In this document: positions 35,602 to 46,139 of the stretch, in pieces
Layout: each line of letters begins with the position of its first letter
How positions within the stretch are numbered: position 1 is the stretch's first letter
From: Chamaecyparis obtusa
Taxonomy: Eukaryota; Streptophyta; Pinopsida; Cupressales; Cupressaceae
Length of the DNA stretch: 64,000 nt
Direction of reading: 5' to 3'
NCBI GenBank assembly: GCA_027943335.1
Contig: BSBK01001119.1
Span: 1,148,501 to 1,212,500 of the forward strand
The notes under the pieces: generated by a model
The model's input: the letters and a program-made list of their open reading frames with translations, nothing else
Databases searched by the model: none
What the model was told of the DNA's origin: nothing
Position numbers and translations under genes: made by a program

Positions 35602-36042
35602 TTATACTCTTTCATCTACCTCATGTATAGAACCTCTTCCATCACAATCTTCTAATTTGTATGTACCGGTCCCAAAAGAAGAAGTAATGATAAAAGTTCA
35701 TAACTAGTTTGCTTCCTATTTTCCTTTCTTTTCTCTTTTTGCTTGATTTTTGGGATTCTCTCGCAAAACTAGGTCACCTATTTGAAATGTTCTTGAATTG
35801 ATGTGCTTGTTATAAGTCCTTGACATTCTATTTTGGTATACCTTCAAATGATCAAATGCTTGCTTTTGTTTCTCACCTAGGAGTTCTAGTTCTTGTAGCC
35901 TAGAAACTCTATAGTCTTCCTCACTTATCAAACCATGAAGAGATACCCTTAAGGATGGAAGTTCTACCTCCAAAGGAAAAACTGCTTCTATTCCAAAGAC
36001 TAAGGAAAAAGGTGTAGCTCCTGTTGGCGTTCTTATACTTGT
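35602..36042 (-). pseudogene. Gypsy-B integrase C-terminal part
   Basis: The frame resumes after the 4.79-kb insertion with TSIRTPTGATPFSLVFGIEAVFPLEVELPS, the conserved segment after the integrase core. NRMSRTYNKHINSRTFQIGDLVLREN is typical of the gypsy integrase C-terminal domain. A TAG near 35716 interrupts KKGK, but protein-like sequence (TSSFGTGTYKLEDCDG) continues to a TAA at 35602. This end binds DNA during insertion. Together with 40839-41632 it makes a complete Tat-type integrase. Confidence 0.85.
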
Positions 36043-36207
36043 TGTAACGCCCCGCCAGGCAACCCAAGAGGACAAGACATAAAACCTCTATAAAATGCAA
36101 GTAGTGAATTTTTATTTTATTTTATTTATTTATTTTAACTAGAATAATATTCATCATTACACTTCATATTTCTAAAAGAAGAAATAATTTTCTACTACTT
36201 GAATGTA
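36043..36207 (+). repeat. Left inverted end of the 4.79-kb element
   Basis: 165 bp, from TGTAACGCCCCGCC to ACTTGAATGTA. Its reverse complement is 40669-40833; the differences seen are CCCCGCCAGG versus CCCTGCCAAG. Confidence 0.9.
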
Positions 36208-36225
36208 AGATTTATACAACTTAAG

Positions 36226-36326
36226 TCCTCCCGGGTTCCCTAACGTCGCTACTAAAGCAACATCATATAAACCATTTACATGCATAAGATATTCACGGAA
36301 TCATGAGCTTAAAAGATCTACATTCA
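36226..36326 (+). repeat. Left copy of the 101-bp direct repeat
   Basis: It runs TCCTCCCGGG to CTACATTCA and matches 40576-40676 with a single seen mismatch (taacgtcgc versus taatgtcgc). It is separated from the left inverted end by 18 bp. Confidence 0.9.
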
Positions 36327-37270
36327 TTTTAATGCACCAAGTTAAATGTCCCTAACTTATTTCTTTTATTAAAGATAGGTTAATCATCCAACATCATTAT
36401 TCCTTTTATCAACTCATTCCATAAATTCATATTGATTTCATCTACATCTACTATCCTTTATATCACTTTTCTCTAATAATTTAGGTAATAGATTAATATT
36501 CATTAAGGTAGGCATCATCCTAGGTACTTCATTAACATGAACCAAGTATTAACATTAAAATCAAATTACTATTCTATTGCATTGTTTCATAACCATTCAT
36601 TGTTAATAATTCCAATCACTAATCTATCATTTCTCAATAATCTCTTTGAATTCTTTCATCAAGAGAGAATACATTATTGTTGTGATACATCATTATATAT
36701 AATTATATTTAAGATTATTTCCTTTACACATGGACAACATAAGAGGATAGGATAAATAACATAAACACTTTCTTTTAATGCTAGTAACATGTCCAATATT
36801 CCACATTCTTTTCCCTTTCTTTTACCTAGAACTACCCATTCCCTTATGCATTGCTTTGAATTGAGATTGCATCAATACTACAAGACTCCTTTTAGGAGAT
36901 TAAAAATTACATGAATACAAATACATAAGTACATCTCAACATATTAAAATATCCAATAAGAAATCTTCAACTACAGATCTGGAAAGGAATATGTGCTAGG
37001 ATCATCCAAAGAATCATGATCAATACCTCAATATAAATATTAACCACCCAACCACGTGGAACCAATAGGCCCACTCCCCTGAGCTAGGAGATAGAACCAA
37101 AGGCCCATACAAGAGGTAACAACTAGGAAATTCCTAAGGTGGTGATAAAATTTCCCCAAAGTCACAACACAAAAGAAAAGACAAGAAGACCACAAAGACT
37201 ACCAGAGGCATGATCAAATTTAGTAGAGACTCTAAGCTACAAGCTAGGTGAGTGTCATCGCATAGCCCTC

Positions 37271-37590
37271 ACCCCTTGGGTTGTCCTAGTACTAGCCACT
37301 CTTGGCCCCGACCCCCAAGTAGGCACATGCAGAACCGAATGCCTCTCGTACAGACAAGGTCATCCAGTCGTACCTACGCATAGGTACCTTCTCCCACTCC
37401 CATCCTTAGTCTTTACTAGCACTAAAGGCATGGGTGAGGCACAATTAATCTTGATTAGTGTGTAATTTCCCATTCCAATAATCTCCCATTCCCAATTCAT
37501 TTATTTAGGTTATCACTTGATTAAATAACTCATAGTAGGTTATCCTGGTACTAGCCACTTAGGGACCCGGCCCCTCACTATGAGCCACTC
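37271..37590 (+). repeat. Internal GC-rich duplicated segment
   Basis: Two related stretches of about 45 bp, at 37271-37318 and 37538-37586, share ggtt-tcct-gtactagccact followed by a run of C and G. They stand out from the AT-rich surroundings. Their role is unknown. Confidence 0.55.
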
Positions 37591-38950
37591 ACCTAGTGTA
37601 CTTAGGTTCCCTAACATACATATAAAAATCATAAGAGCATAATAGATCCATCATCAAGAATTCATATCAATTCCATAACAACATTTGATTGAGTTTAGGA
37701 AAACATATGTTGTCCCTAGTCCACTTGACAACCCTAAACCCAATATGGCATACAGAATGTTCCAAACATATAAGAAGACATCCAAGTGATATTATAAACA
37801 TATTCAGAGTATAAATAGATCCAATTAACCAAAAAAACATTCTAATAGCCTCTGGTGACCATACGAAACCTTAAAACTTAATGATGTTCTTAAACTGAAT
37901 TATTTCAAGTAAGGATTAAATGCAAAGAATAGTCATCATAGAACAGTCATCCATATCTTCCACAAAAAAAATAATAAAGGAAATTTCTTTGGTGGAGATT
38001 TAGCTAACATAATTATGGACTCTCAATTTGATTTTTAGTAAGATCCAATGGTGGGAAAGAAAGTTATGACTTCTGGTTTAAAATAGAAAATTCTGGTTAG
38101 GGTTCAGACCTGCCTTCACTAAAATGGTTGTAATTTTCACAAAACATAATAAAAATTATCCAAACCAATTGGAAATGAAAGATAAGAATTAGGAGAATAT
38201 TTTATATCAAATTTATACTTTTATATAATCATATCAGCCTGTAGCATACGAATACATTTGACAAAAAATTTGGAATCGAGAATGGACAGGCATAGTCTGC
38301 CAAAATGTCAAAAATAAGGCATTAATTCGACCATAAAAATAAAATCAGAGAGATACCCATTTGAGATATGTGAATTTTACTTCCAGAAAATTAATTTAGT
38401 AAAACCCTAGATGCAATTTAAATTATTATAATAATAGATCTCCAAAAATGGGTTGCTAAAAACCCTAGGAAAACACATGCCAATTCTTACAAACAAAAAC
38501 TCAAAACTTTAAAATAACCATAGAAATTAAAATTACAGATATAATAAATAATTATAATATATAAATAGATCCATAATCTATTAGAGACATAAGGTAACTA
38601 ACATATTCAATCCATACCTCACGTCCTACGAAGGTTGAATCGAAGAAGGAAGGAAACAAAAGAGAAGACAAATCCAAACTTGAGATGCATCCTTCAAACC
38701 CTATCCACTTTCAGAAATCTCCATGAAAGAAAAAAATAATTCCATAGCAAAGAATCCCTCTCTCAACTATTGAAATTCTCACAAAAATGTCTCTCTCCCA
38801 AAAGCAAAGATAACCAAAAATTCTTAAAGACATATGCTTACAAAATCTCCCTCACATCTCCAAGTTTTCTCTCCAAAATCACCATGAAAATTAAGGCCAT
38901 CCTCTCCTCAATGCTTCAGCCCCAAAATCCCCCCCTCTTCAAATGAGAAA

Positions 38951-38975
38951 GTAGTGCATATAAATAGATTTCCAA
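38951..38975 (-). promoter_or_regulatory. TATA-like site within the 4.79-kb element
   Basis: On the minus strand the sequence reads CTATTTATATGCAC, TATA-like, followed downstream by a G/A-rich leader-like region. It would fit the promoter of a minus-oriented LTR. Support is compositional only. Confidence 0.35.
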
Positions 38976-39364
38976 AGGTTGAGAGGAAAAGTAACCAACT
39001 CCCAACTAACTCTTAACTAAAGGGTATTATAAAATAACTTAATATCATACAACTATATTACTCAAATATACAATAAAAGATTATTTGTATTCATTCATAC
39101 ACATATGTAATATTATCCTAACATATATGCATATGCCATCATTAATTACATCAATATCTATATATATAACCTATCCTCATTATTAATAATTAACAATTGA
39201 GAATAATATACCTCGCATTATTTAATATTTAATTATTAATAATATTATACTTTACATTAATCTCAAAATATACACCATCAACAATATCTACAATAATTAA
39301 CATATAATCACATATAAATTATATATATATAAATACATATATGTGTGCACCCATATATATATTT

Positions 39365-39366
<2 letters not shown>

Positions 39367-39402
<36 letters not shown>
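39367..39402. repeat. (TA)n microsatellite
   Basis: An uninterrupted AT dinucleotide run of about 36 bases, with further interrupted TA runs on each side (39320-39420). Confidence 0.95.
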
Positions 39403-39413
<11 letters not shown>

Positions 39414-40575
39414 GATACATGCCAAATACCAAACACTATAATCTATAAGATTATGAAGTAATAGATCACAATATTATTACCTATTTATAATTGCTATAGG
39501 ATATAACACCGAGGTAGAATAAAATCACATGCCTCAAAATAAATCTAATCATCCAAAGAGGCCATACAAATCATCTATGAAACATATCGAGAAAACCATA
39601 AGATCAAACAAGGTCAACCAAAGTCAACAAGGAAAGTCAAGCCAAACTCCTGAAACACAACATAGAAAGATTAACTAAGAATCATACCAAGAAGGAGAAA
39701 TAAATAAAATGAGTAAACAAATCATACAACCAAATGAATTCAAGTGGTCACAAGGCACTAACTACAACCATGCCCAACCGGGTGCGTTGGATCTGGGTTT
39801 TTGACCCAAAGGTTGACTGACAAAGAAGGAACCCTAATATTCCCAAATTGGAATAATGACAAAGGAAGACTCATGTAGGGGCCTTAGTACTATCTCCATA
39901 ACAACAACCATCGAGGATTTGAGGGCATGCTCAGACCTGTGAAGCTAGGTGAAGTCGATGCCCGGTACCTGTAAGCCTGCATCACAAAGAAGAAATACAT
40001 ATGCACGGATATACATATAAAAGAAAACATTGCAGACATATGACCAGGATCGATACATCGTGTGGACCTCAGCTATGTGAGTAACTACGACTTCATCCTG
40101 AATCATGAAAACACATCATGTATATATATACACTCAAAGCATGTAGCATCATCATAATGAAGGTTAGAATCTCAAGCATTGTGTTAGTCTCTTATCAATA
40201 CTAATAATAAATTAACATAATCAAATCATCAAGTGAGATACAAGATTCATTCAAGGTAACCTTAATAGAAGAAAATATAAATAACCACTTATATATATCT
40301 ATCAAGTACATATCATATAACATCCTAACTATGTTCATAAAGGTCTTGTAGGTACTCAATACATACATGGAGATAAATACATACAAAAATGATACCTTTA
40401 GATAGTATGTCTGATATTAGAATCATTGAGTACTAGCTTATGAAATTATTATAAACAACTATAGGAATAGATCAAACAAGTATCATGTACAACTTAAGCT
40501 GTAAGAAAACATCGAAGGATCTTAATTCTTTCAAAAACACAAAACTTATATTAGGGTTAGAAGGGTATTACATCA

Positions 40576-40676
40576 TCCTCCCGGGTTCCCTAATGTCGCT
40601 ACTAAAGCAACATCATATAAACCATTTACATGCATAAGATATTCACGGAATCATGAGCTTAAAAGATCTACATTCA
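40576..40676 (+). repeat. Right copy of the 101-bp direct repeat
   Basis: It is the same as 36226-36326 with one mismatch. It overlaps the right inverted end by the 8 bases TACATTCA, which are shared by both repeats. Confidence 0.9.
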
Positions 40677-40833
40677 AGTAGTAGAAAATTATTTCTTCTT
40701 TTAGAAATATGAAGTGTAATGATGAATATTATTCTAGTTAAAATAAATAAATAAAATAAAATAAAAATTCACTACTTGCATTTTATAGAGGTTTTATGTC
40801 TTGTCCTCTTGGGTTGCTTGGCAGGGCGTTACA
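40669..40833 (-). repeat. Right inverted end of the 4.79-kb element
   Basis: 165 bp, reverse complement of 36043-36207, ending GGGCGTTACA at the cttgt duplication. Confidence 0.9.
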
Positions 40834-40838
40834 CTTGT

Positions 40839-41632
40839 TCTATAAGCCCATAAGGTCAAGTTTATTTTGATGTGCCAATATCTACCTAAATTGTCCACCA
40901 TTCTCTTCAATATCTTCAAGATGTTTTTATTTGTTGCCTCGACTTGTCCATTACCTTGAGGGTAATAGATGGATTAAGAATGATGAATCATGTAAAACTT
41001 TGTGCATAATTCCTTTAAGTCTTTATTTTTGAAATGCTTTGCGTTATCTATTATGATAGCATGAGGTATGCCATATCTAAAAATGATGTGATTTAGGATA
41101 AACAAAGATATCTTCTTTCCCATTGCAGTTGATAAGGGTACAACTTCCACCCACTTGGTAAAGAATGTCGTTGCTGTGATGATGAATTTATGACCATTCG
41201 AGGATGGTGGATAAATCAGCCTATGAAATCTAGACCCCATTGATAGAATGACCAAGGTGTTTTCATCGGATGAAGCTCTTGTGTGGGCACATGTATCAGG
41301 TTTCCATGAAATTGACACTTTCTACAAGTTTTGGCAAAGTTACAAGTGTCTTTCTCCATCGTAGGCCAAAAATATCCTATCCTAAGAAGTTTCTTAGCTA
41401 GGGTTAATTCATTCGAATCTGATCCACAAATTCCTTCATGAATTTAATGTAAGGCTACATTTGATTCCTCTTCATCTAGACATCTAAGCAGCATTCCGTC
41501 TAAACTCTTGCGATAAAATGTTTTAGAAATTATAGTATATCGGGTGGCTTGGTGAATGAAGCTTTTCTTTTGATTCCTGGTTTGGTCTATGGGAAGAATT
41601 TGATCTTTTAAGTGTAAATAGGTCCATACCAA
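40839..41632 (-). pseudogene. Gypsy-B integrase: zinc-binding region and catalytic core
   Basis: The N-terminal part (41632-41290) has TISKTFYRKSLDGMLLRC, GICGSDSNELTLAKKLLRIGYFWPTM and KTCRKCQFHGN, an H2C2 zinc region in which the second His appears as Asp (GSD for GSH). The core shows WGLDFIG (first Asp, in a shifted frame), HKFIITATTFFTKWVEVVPL, RYGIPHAIIIDNAKHFKNKDL (second Asp) and, after a stop near 40974, the YPQGNGQVEATNKN box with Glu. The frame then runs into the 4.79-kb insertion. All three catalytic acids are present, but frameshifts and stops are too. Confidence 0.84.
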
Positions 41633-42147
41633 GGTGATTCATGTGCAGTTAGCAAGAAAATGGTATAAGGGTGGGTAGGGTCAAATGTGGGTTGATCCAC
41701 TTCTTCTACCAGGAATTCATAGCTAGCACTCTGATTAGGCATTTGTAGAAGTGAAGCCAAAGTTTCCATTGCATTTGCTGCTTTATTCTTTTCTCTTGGC
41801 ACTTGCTCAAATGTAATAAGAATGAAGTACTTCTTAAGACTTTCCACCATGTTTTTATAGGGTACCAATTTGTCATCTTTTGTTTGATATTCTTCATTAA
41901 CTTGATTAATGACTAATTTTGAATCTCCATAAATCTTTAGTTCTGTCACTTTCCATTCTAGTGCCAACTTGATTCCAATGACCAAGGCTTCATATTCTGC
42001 TATATTATTGGTGCATGAAAATAAACATTTATAGGACTTAGGAATAGTAGATCCTTGAGGAGTGATTAGAAGTATGCCTTCTCCTGACCCATGTTGAGTG
42101 TATGAACCATCAAAATATAGTTGCCATGTTTTTGCCTCAACATTCAC
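41608..42147 (-). pseudogene. Gypsy-B second RNase H (Tat-type aRNH)
   Basis: This 179-residue frame is the additional plant-type RNase H of Tat elements. It holds WQLYFDGSYTQHGSGEGIL (first Asp), CTNNIAEYEALVIGIKLAL (Glu), LKIYGDSKLVINQV (second Asp) and VPREKNKAANAMETLASLL, where the last Asp of ADAL is now Asn. It lies after the ordinary RNase H and before integrase, the usual Tat order. The domain is stop-free. It is thought to help remove RNA primers or replace the weakened ordinary RNase H. Confidence 0.86.
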
Positions 42148-42700
42148 AATCTAAATTTGGGAATTGCACTTGGATGGGATGATCATCTTGAAGTGGTGCT
42201 TCTACTAATTGGTCAGTAATGACTTTCCTTTTAATTGCTTTCCTATCAACATATTCAATGTCAAATTCACTTAACACCATAACCCACTTTGCTAGCCTTC
42301 CATCTAATGCTGTTTTACTAAGTAGATACTTCAAAGGATCAATTTTGGCAATGAGCCTTATCTTGTGGGCTAGCATATAATGGCATAATTTTTGTGAAGA
42401 AAAAACCACAGCCAAGCATGCCCTTTCCATGAATGTATAGTTCAGCTTGTATTTGACTAGAGTCCTACTTATGTAGTAAATTGTCTTTTCTTTGCCTATT
42501 TCATCTTCTTGTGCTAAAAGTGCCCCTAATGAATTCTCCGTTGCTGAAATATATAGGATTAAGGGCTTGCCTCTGATAGGGGGCATCAAGATTGGTGGGT
42601 TAATGAGGTATTTTTTCAATAGATTAAAGGATTCTTCACACTTTTCATCCCATTTGAAAATTGTATCTTTGTGCAGAAGTTGGGTGAAATTGTGACATTT
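42137..42700 (-). pseudogene. Gypsy-B ordinary RNase H
   Basis: A stop-free frame of 160 residues (42619-42137) covers GKPLILYISATENSLGALLAQED, TIYYISRTLVKYKLNYTFMERACLAVVFSSQKLCHYML, DPLKYLLSKTALDGRLAKWVMVLSEFDIEY. This is the RT-linked gypsy RNase H. The first catalytic position reads YISATE where DAS-type motifs are common, as in other Tat elements that rely on the second RNase H. It overlaps the next frame by a few bases because of a frameshift. Confidence 0.85.
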
Positions 42701-43794
42701 TTTAGCTAATTGGGAGATAAATCTCCTAATGGATTATATCCTTCATTGTAGAGATCTCATTTGGATAATGTTTTTAGGTGCTTCCATTTCCATAATGGCC
42801 TTAACTTTAGTGGGATCCACCTCTATTCCTTTTGTAGATAAAATGTAGCCTAGTAGTTTGCCGGATTGGACTCCAAATGCACATTTTTTGGATTAAGCCT
42901 TACTTTGAATTGCTCTAATCTTTCAAAAAATTTTGCTAGAATTGGTAAGTGCTCTTTTCTTTAGTGATATTTGGCTAATATGTCATCCACATAGTCCTCC
43001 ATTAACTTATGCATCATATCATGAAATATTGTGGTCATCGCTCGTTGATAGGTCGCTCTAGCTTTCTTCAAACCAAAAGGCATGACATTCCAGCAAAAAG
43101 TACCCCATGCGTATGTAAAAGCTATCTTATCTTGGTCTTCTATTGCTATCTTTATCTAGTTATATCTGCTAAATCCATCCATGAGTGAAAACATAGAGTG
43201 TCACGCTGTTAGGTCCACAATGGCATCTATACTTGGAAGTGGATAGTCATCTTTAGGACATGCCAAGTTTAAGTCTCTAAAATCCATGCAGATTCTGATG
43301 GATTTATTTTCTTTTGATAATGGCACTATATTTGAGATCCATTGTGCATAATCAATGGCCCTTATAAATCCCACTTTCAATAATTTTTCTAATTCCATTT
43401 TGACAAGTAGTGCTATATGTGGATGCATCTTCCTTAACTTTTTCTTAACATGTTTGGCTCCTTCCTTGATATTTAGATGATGCATTATTAGATTTGGATC
43501 TAATCTCAACATATCATCATAAGACCATGCAAAGTTAATTTGTTTTTCCTTAAATAACTTGATGAATTCCATTCTTTCTTTGCTAGATAAGGATGCCGCT
43601 AGGTGGATGATCTTCATCTCAGTTTCTAACCCAATATTTATCTTTTCTATGGGCTCAATTAAGATTGGAGATCTTTCTTCATAATGTTCTTGTAGAACAT
43701 CCAAACTCCCTTCCTTAGGTGCCTCAGTTGGGTTTTCACCTTTGGAAACATCCTTTATTTCTTTATTTCTTTCTTCTTGATCTAATGTTGCCAC
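42620..43794 (-). pseudogene. Gypsy-B reverse transcriptase
   Basis: The frame 43794-43201 holds the RT lead-in (INFAWSYDDMLRLDPNLIMHHLNI) and finger motifs LEKLLKVGFIRAIDYAQWISNIV, IRICMDFRDLNLACPKDDYPLPSIDAIVD. After a stop it continues with SMFSLMDGFSRYN, FGLKKARATYQRAMTTIFHDM and YVDDILAKYH; the catalytic YVDD lies at 42982-42993. LNPKKCAFGVQSGKLLGYILS and FISQLAKKCHNF follow. Three or more stops (43200, 43160 region, 42955, 42735) and a frameshift before the RNase H are present. Confidence 0.87.
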
Positions 43795-45260
43795 AATGTG
43801 GTTTTCAACACTTGATTCTTCTCATTTTTTATTTTTTTCAATTTTTCTCGGATTGAAAGTTTGGATGCTCCCCTTGATCAATTATTCTCGATATTCCATG
43901 ATAGAAGAGGGTTCAACCACATTAAGGTATTGGGACACCACGTTGTCATTCAAGAAGATTGGAAGGGTAGTTGGTCCAATGGAATTCCATTCAATTAGTT
44001 CTAGGTGCATGAGAGTTAATGGGCCAATACTCGGGTTTGTTTCAATGGGGTTTAAGGTTAATACCTCATTAGATGGTTCATACAATATATCATGCAAGTC
44101 TATAACATGGGCCTCTTCTAAATGTTCTAAAGAAGTAGGATCAAAGTCCTCCTCACTAGAATCCTCTAAGGTTTACATTGGATAAAAATTGTGTGGATTA
44201 AACCTAACGTTTGATTTCTCCATAGTAGGTCTCCATGAAGGTACATAGTGTTCACATACCCATTGATTTATCTCTATTTCTATGTTTGACACATTATTTA
44301 GAACCACTTGGTTTGAACTAGATGCTTCATTTGAACTTGATTCTGCTATTGGTCCCTTATCCTTGGTAGAAGTATAGGTATGAATAACATCAATACCCTT
44401 ATCATGGCATGAATCATCAGATAATGTTTCCCATTCCCACTCATTAGAATATTCATCACTATGAGATTCTAATTGCAATATTTTACCATGGAGTTTGGGA
44501 TAATGTTTTTGGGTGTATCCTTCTTCAAGATACCCTAATCATGTTTTCTCCTTGGTATCTCACCATGTTGTTTCTATGGATTCAATGAGCCCTTCATTCT
44601 TTGTGCCCAAAGGTCCTTGACCTTTGTACCCTATCTTTTGCATGATTTGAAACCCTTTCCCATATTGATGTGTGGGAATGGTTATATTTTGAATATGTTT
44701 GACATGTGCACTTGATTCTTCATCTTTTTATAACCAATTTAGGATCTCATTGTCTTCTTCATCCATGGTGAATGATGTACTTTCCCTCACAAAATTATCA
44801 TTATATCTATGGGGTAAATTTGAGGGTCTTCCATAGGACTTGGGTGATAAGGGTAAGTCCATCATAGATAAGGAGTATTCACCTACACCTTTTTGCTTGA
44901 TCTTGCATTGCTTATCAAAATTCTTCATCATTTGGTCATTTTTTGATAATGAGCCTCTTTGGTGCACACTTGGATAGCTTTGGTATGCTCTTCTTTTGAT
45001 TTTTTAATAATATTATCCTCACTAACCTTCTCTTTTCCTTTAGTTGATGTAGTTAGGTTAGTGAATTTTGGTGTGTCTTCAATAACAATTTCCTCTTCCA
45101 TCTTTTCTTTTCCCTTCAATAATGGGATGTCTTTAGAAATTTTCCCTTGCTCCATTTGATTAGGTATAGACCCTTCTGAATTGTGTGGGAAAGAGTCATT
45201 GATAGGCTTGATGTTGTTACAATATTGGAAAGGGTTTATGTCCCCACTTACCATTATCTC
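43795..45260 (-). pseudogene. Gypsy-B protease-to-RT spacer with a G-patch
   Basis: This long linker is rich in Glu, Ser, Asn and Lys. Frames 45254-44928, 44967-44728, 44478-44173 and 44097-43882 are its pieces, separated by stops and one frameshift near 44950. A G-patch motif is visible at about 44580-44668 (QYGKGFQIMQKIGYKGQGPL, then GTKNEGLIESIE): aromatic and Gly positions match the family. G-patches bind RNA or activate helicases. Other pieces (KGKEKMEEEIVIEDTPKF, ESHSDEYSNEWEWETLSDD) look disordered. Confidence 0.7.
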
Positions 45261-45289
45261 CTACCCTAGATAAGGAAATTTTAGGCATT

Positions 45290-46112
45290 GATGATATGTA
45301 GAAGGAACGGTTTGCATTTCATGAATCCATGACCTTCCTAACAAGATATTGTAAGTCAAATTTAGATCTAACACTTGACATATGGTCTCTTTTTGTATGG
45401 GACCAAATCTAATGGGTAACACTATGACTCCTTTTGAAGCTATTTATTCATCATCATAGGATTTAATGGTTATCTTTTTCTTAGGGTCAATAGCCTCCTC
45501 AAAAAATCCTAGGGCCTTCAATAGGCTAAGGGTACAAATGTTTAGGCTGGCTCATCCATCTATAAGGACTGTTTTCACCCTATGCTTATGAATCAAGACT
45601 TCTATGTGCAAAGGCAGATTTTGAGGATGATTAAGGGACATGTCATCTTGCTCAGAAAATGATAAGCAATGGGGTGCAATGAGGTGTCCCACCATATTTT
45701 GAAATTTTTCTACCTCTAAATTTAGAGGCACATTGGTTTCCAATAAGGCTTTCTCCATAATGTCTTTATGAGTTGGTGAAAATTTGAGTAACTCCATAAT
45801 AGAGATTTGAGCAGGAGTTCTTTGCAGTTGATCAACCAAGTTGTATTGTTTTGATGATGAGGTTGAAGCTTGGTTTGATAACACAATTTTAGGAGCATTG
45901 GTAGATAGAATAATTTTTGATGCTTGCCCCCTATTGACAATATTTGATGATGCTTCTCTTAAATTTTTCTTTACTACAACAATATTTATGGTATTATCCT
46001 CTTCTCTTAGAGTATTTATCATGTTATCATAAGTATGAGAAAATTTCACTTTCTCATTGCCTCTTTTTTGACTTTGATTAGCATTAGATGACTCACCCTT
46101 TTCATTTTTCAA
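45290..46112 (-). pseudogene. Gypsy-B aspartic protease region
   Basis: An N-terminal linker (46112-45700) leads to the protease: LPLHIEVLIHKHRVKTVLIDG then a TGA at 45549, then ASLNICTLSLLKALG. The family motif is DGGASLN, so the stop has replaced a catalytic-loop Gly (GGA to TGA). The second conserved part, YNILLGRSWIHEM, is at about 45316-45357. ITIKSYDDE and KETICQVLDLNLT lie between. It matures gag and pol. Confidence 0.8.
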
Positions 46113-46139
46113 AAAGGGATTCTTGAAGGCCGTGTGATC

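Larger units (their letters stand above)
36043..40833. mobile_element. 4.79-kb element with 165-bp inverted ends, probably a giant rearranged solo LTR
   Basis: The ends are TGTAACGCCC and GGGCGTTACA, flanked by the perfect duplication cttgt (36038-36042 and 40834-40838). Removal restores the integrase residues AYRTSIRTPTG. The outer 165 bp are inverted copies (36043-36207 and 40669-40833; two mismatches seen). In addition a 101-bp segment next to the left end (36226-36326) is repeated in direct orientation next to the right end (40576-40676). No coding domain is present. TG/CA ends, 5-bp duplication and a minus-strand TATA-like site near 38960 favour an LTR. A 7-bp duplication (acttgtt) with a DNA-transposon origin is the alternative. 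Confidence 0.75.

Noticed and set aside
39320..39420. TA-rich run as a replication origin or matrix attachment site
   Set aside because: A plain dinucleotide microsatellite explains it and no other origin feature is visible.
36043..40833. Mutator-type DNA transposon
   Set aside because: The inverted ends are long, but the target duplication is 5 bp (7 at most), not 9, the ends are TG/CA, and no transposase trace is seen. An LTR origin fits better, though it is not proven.
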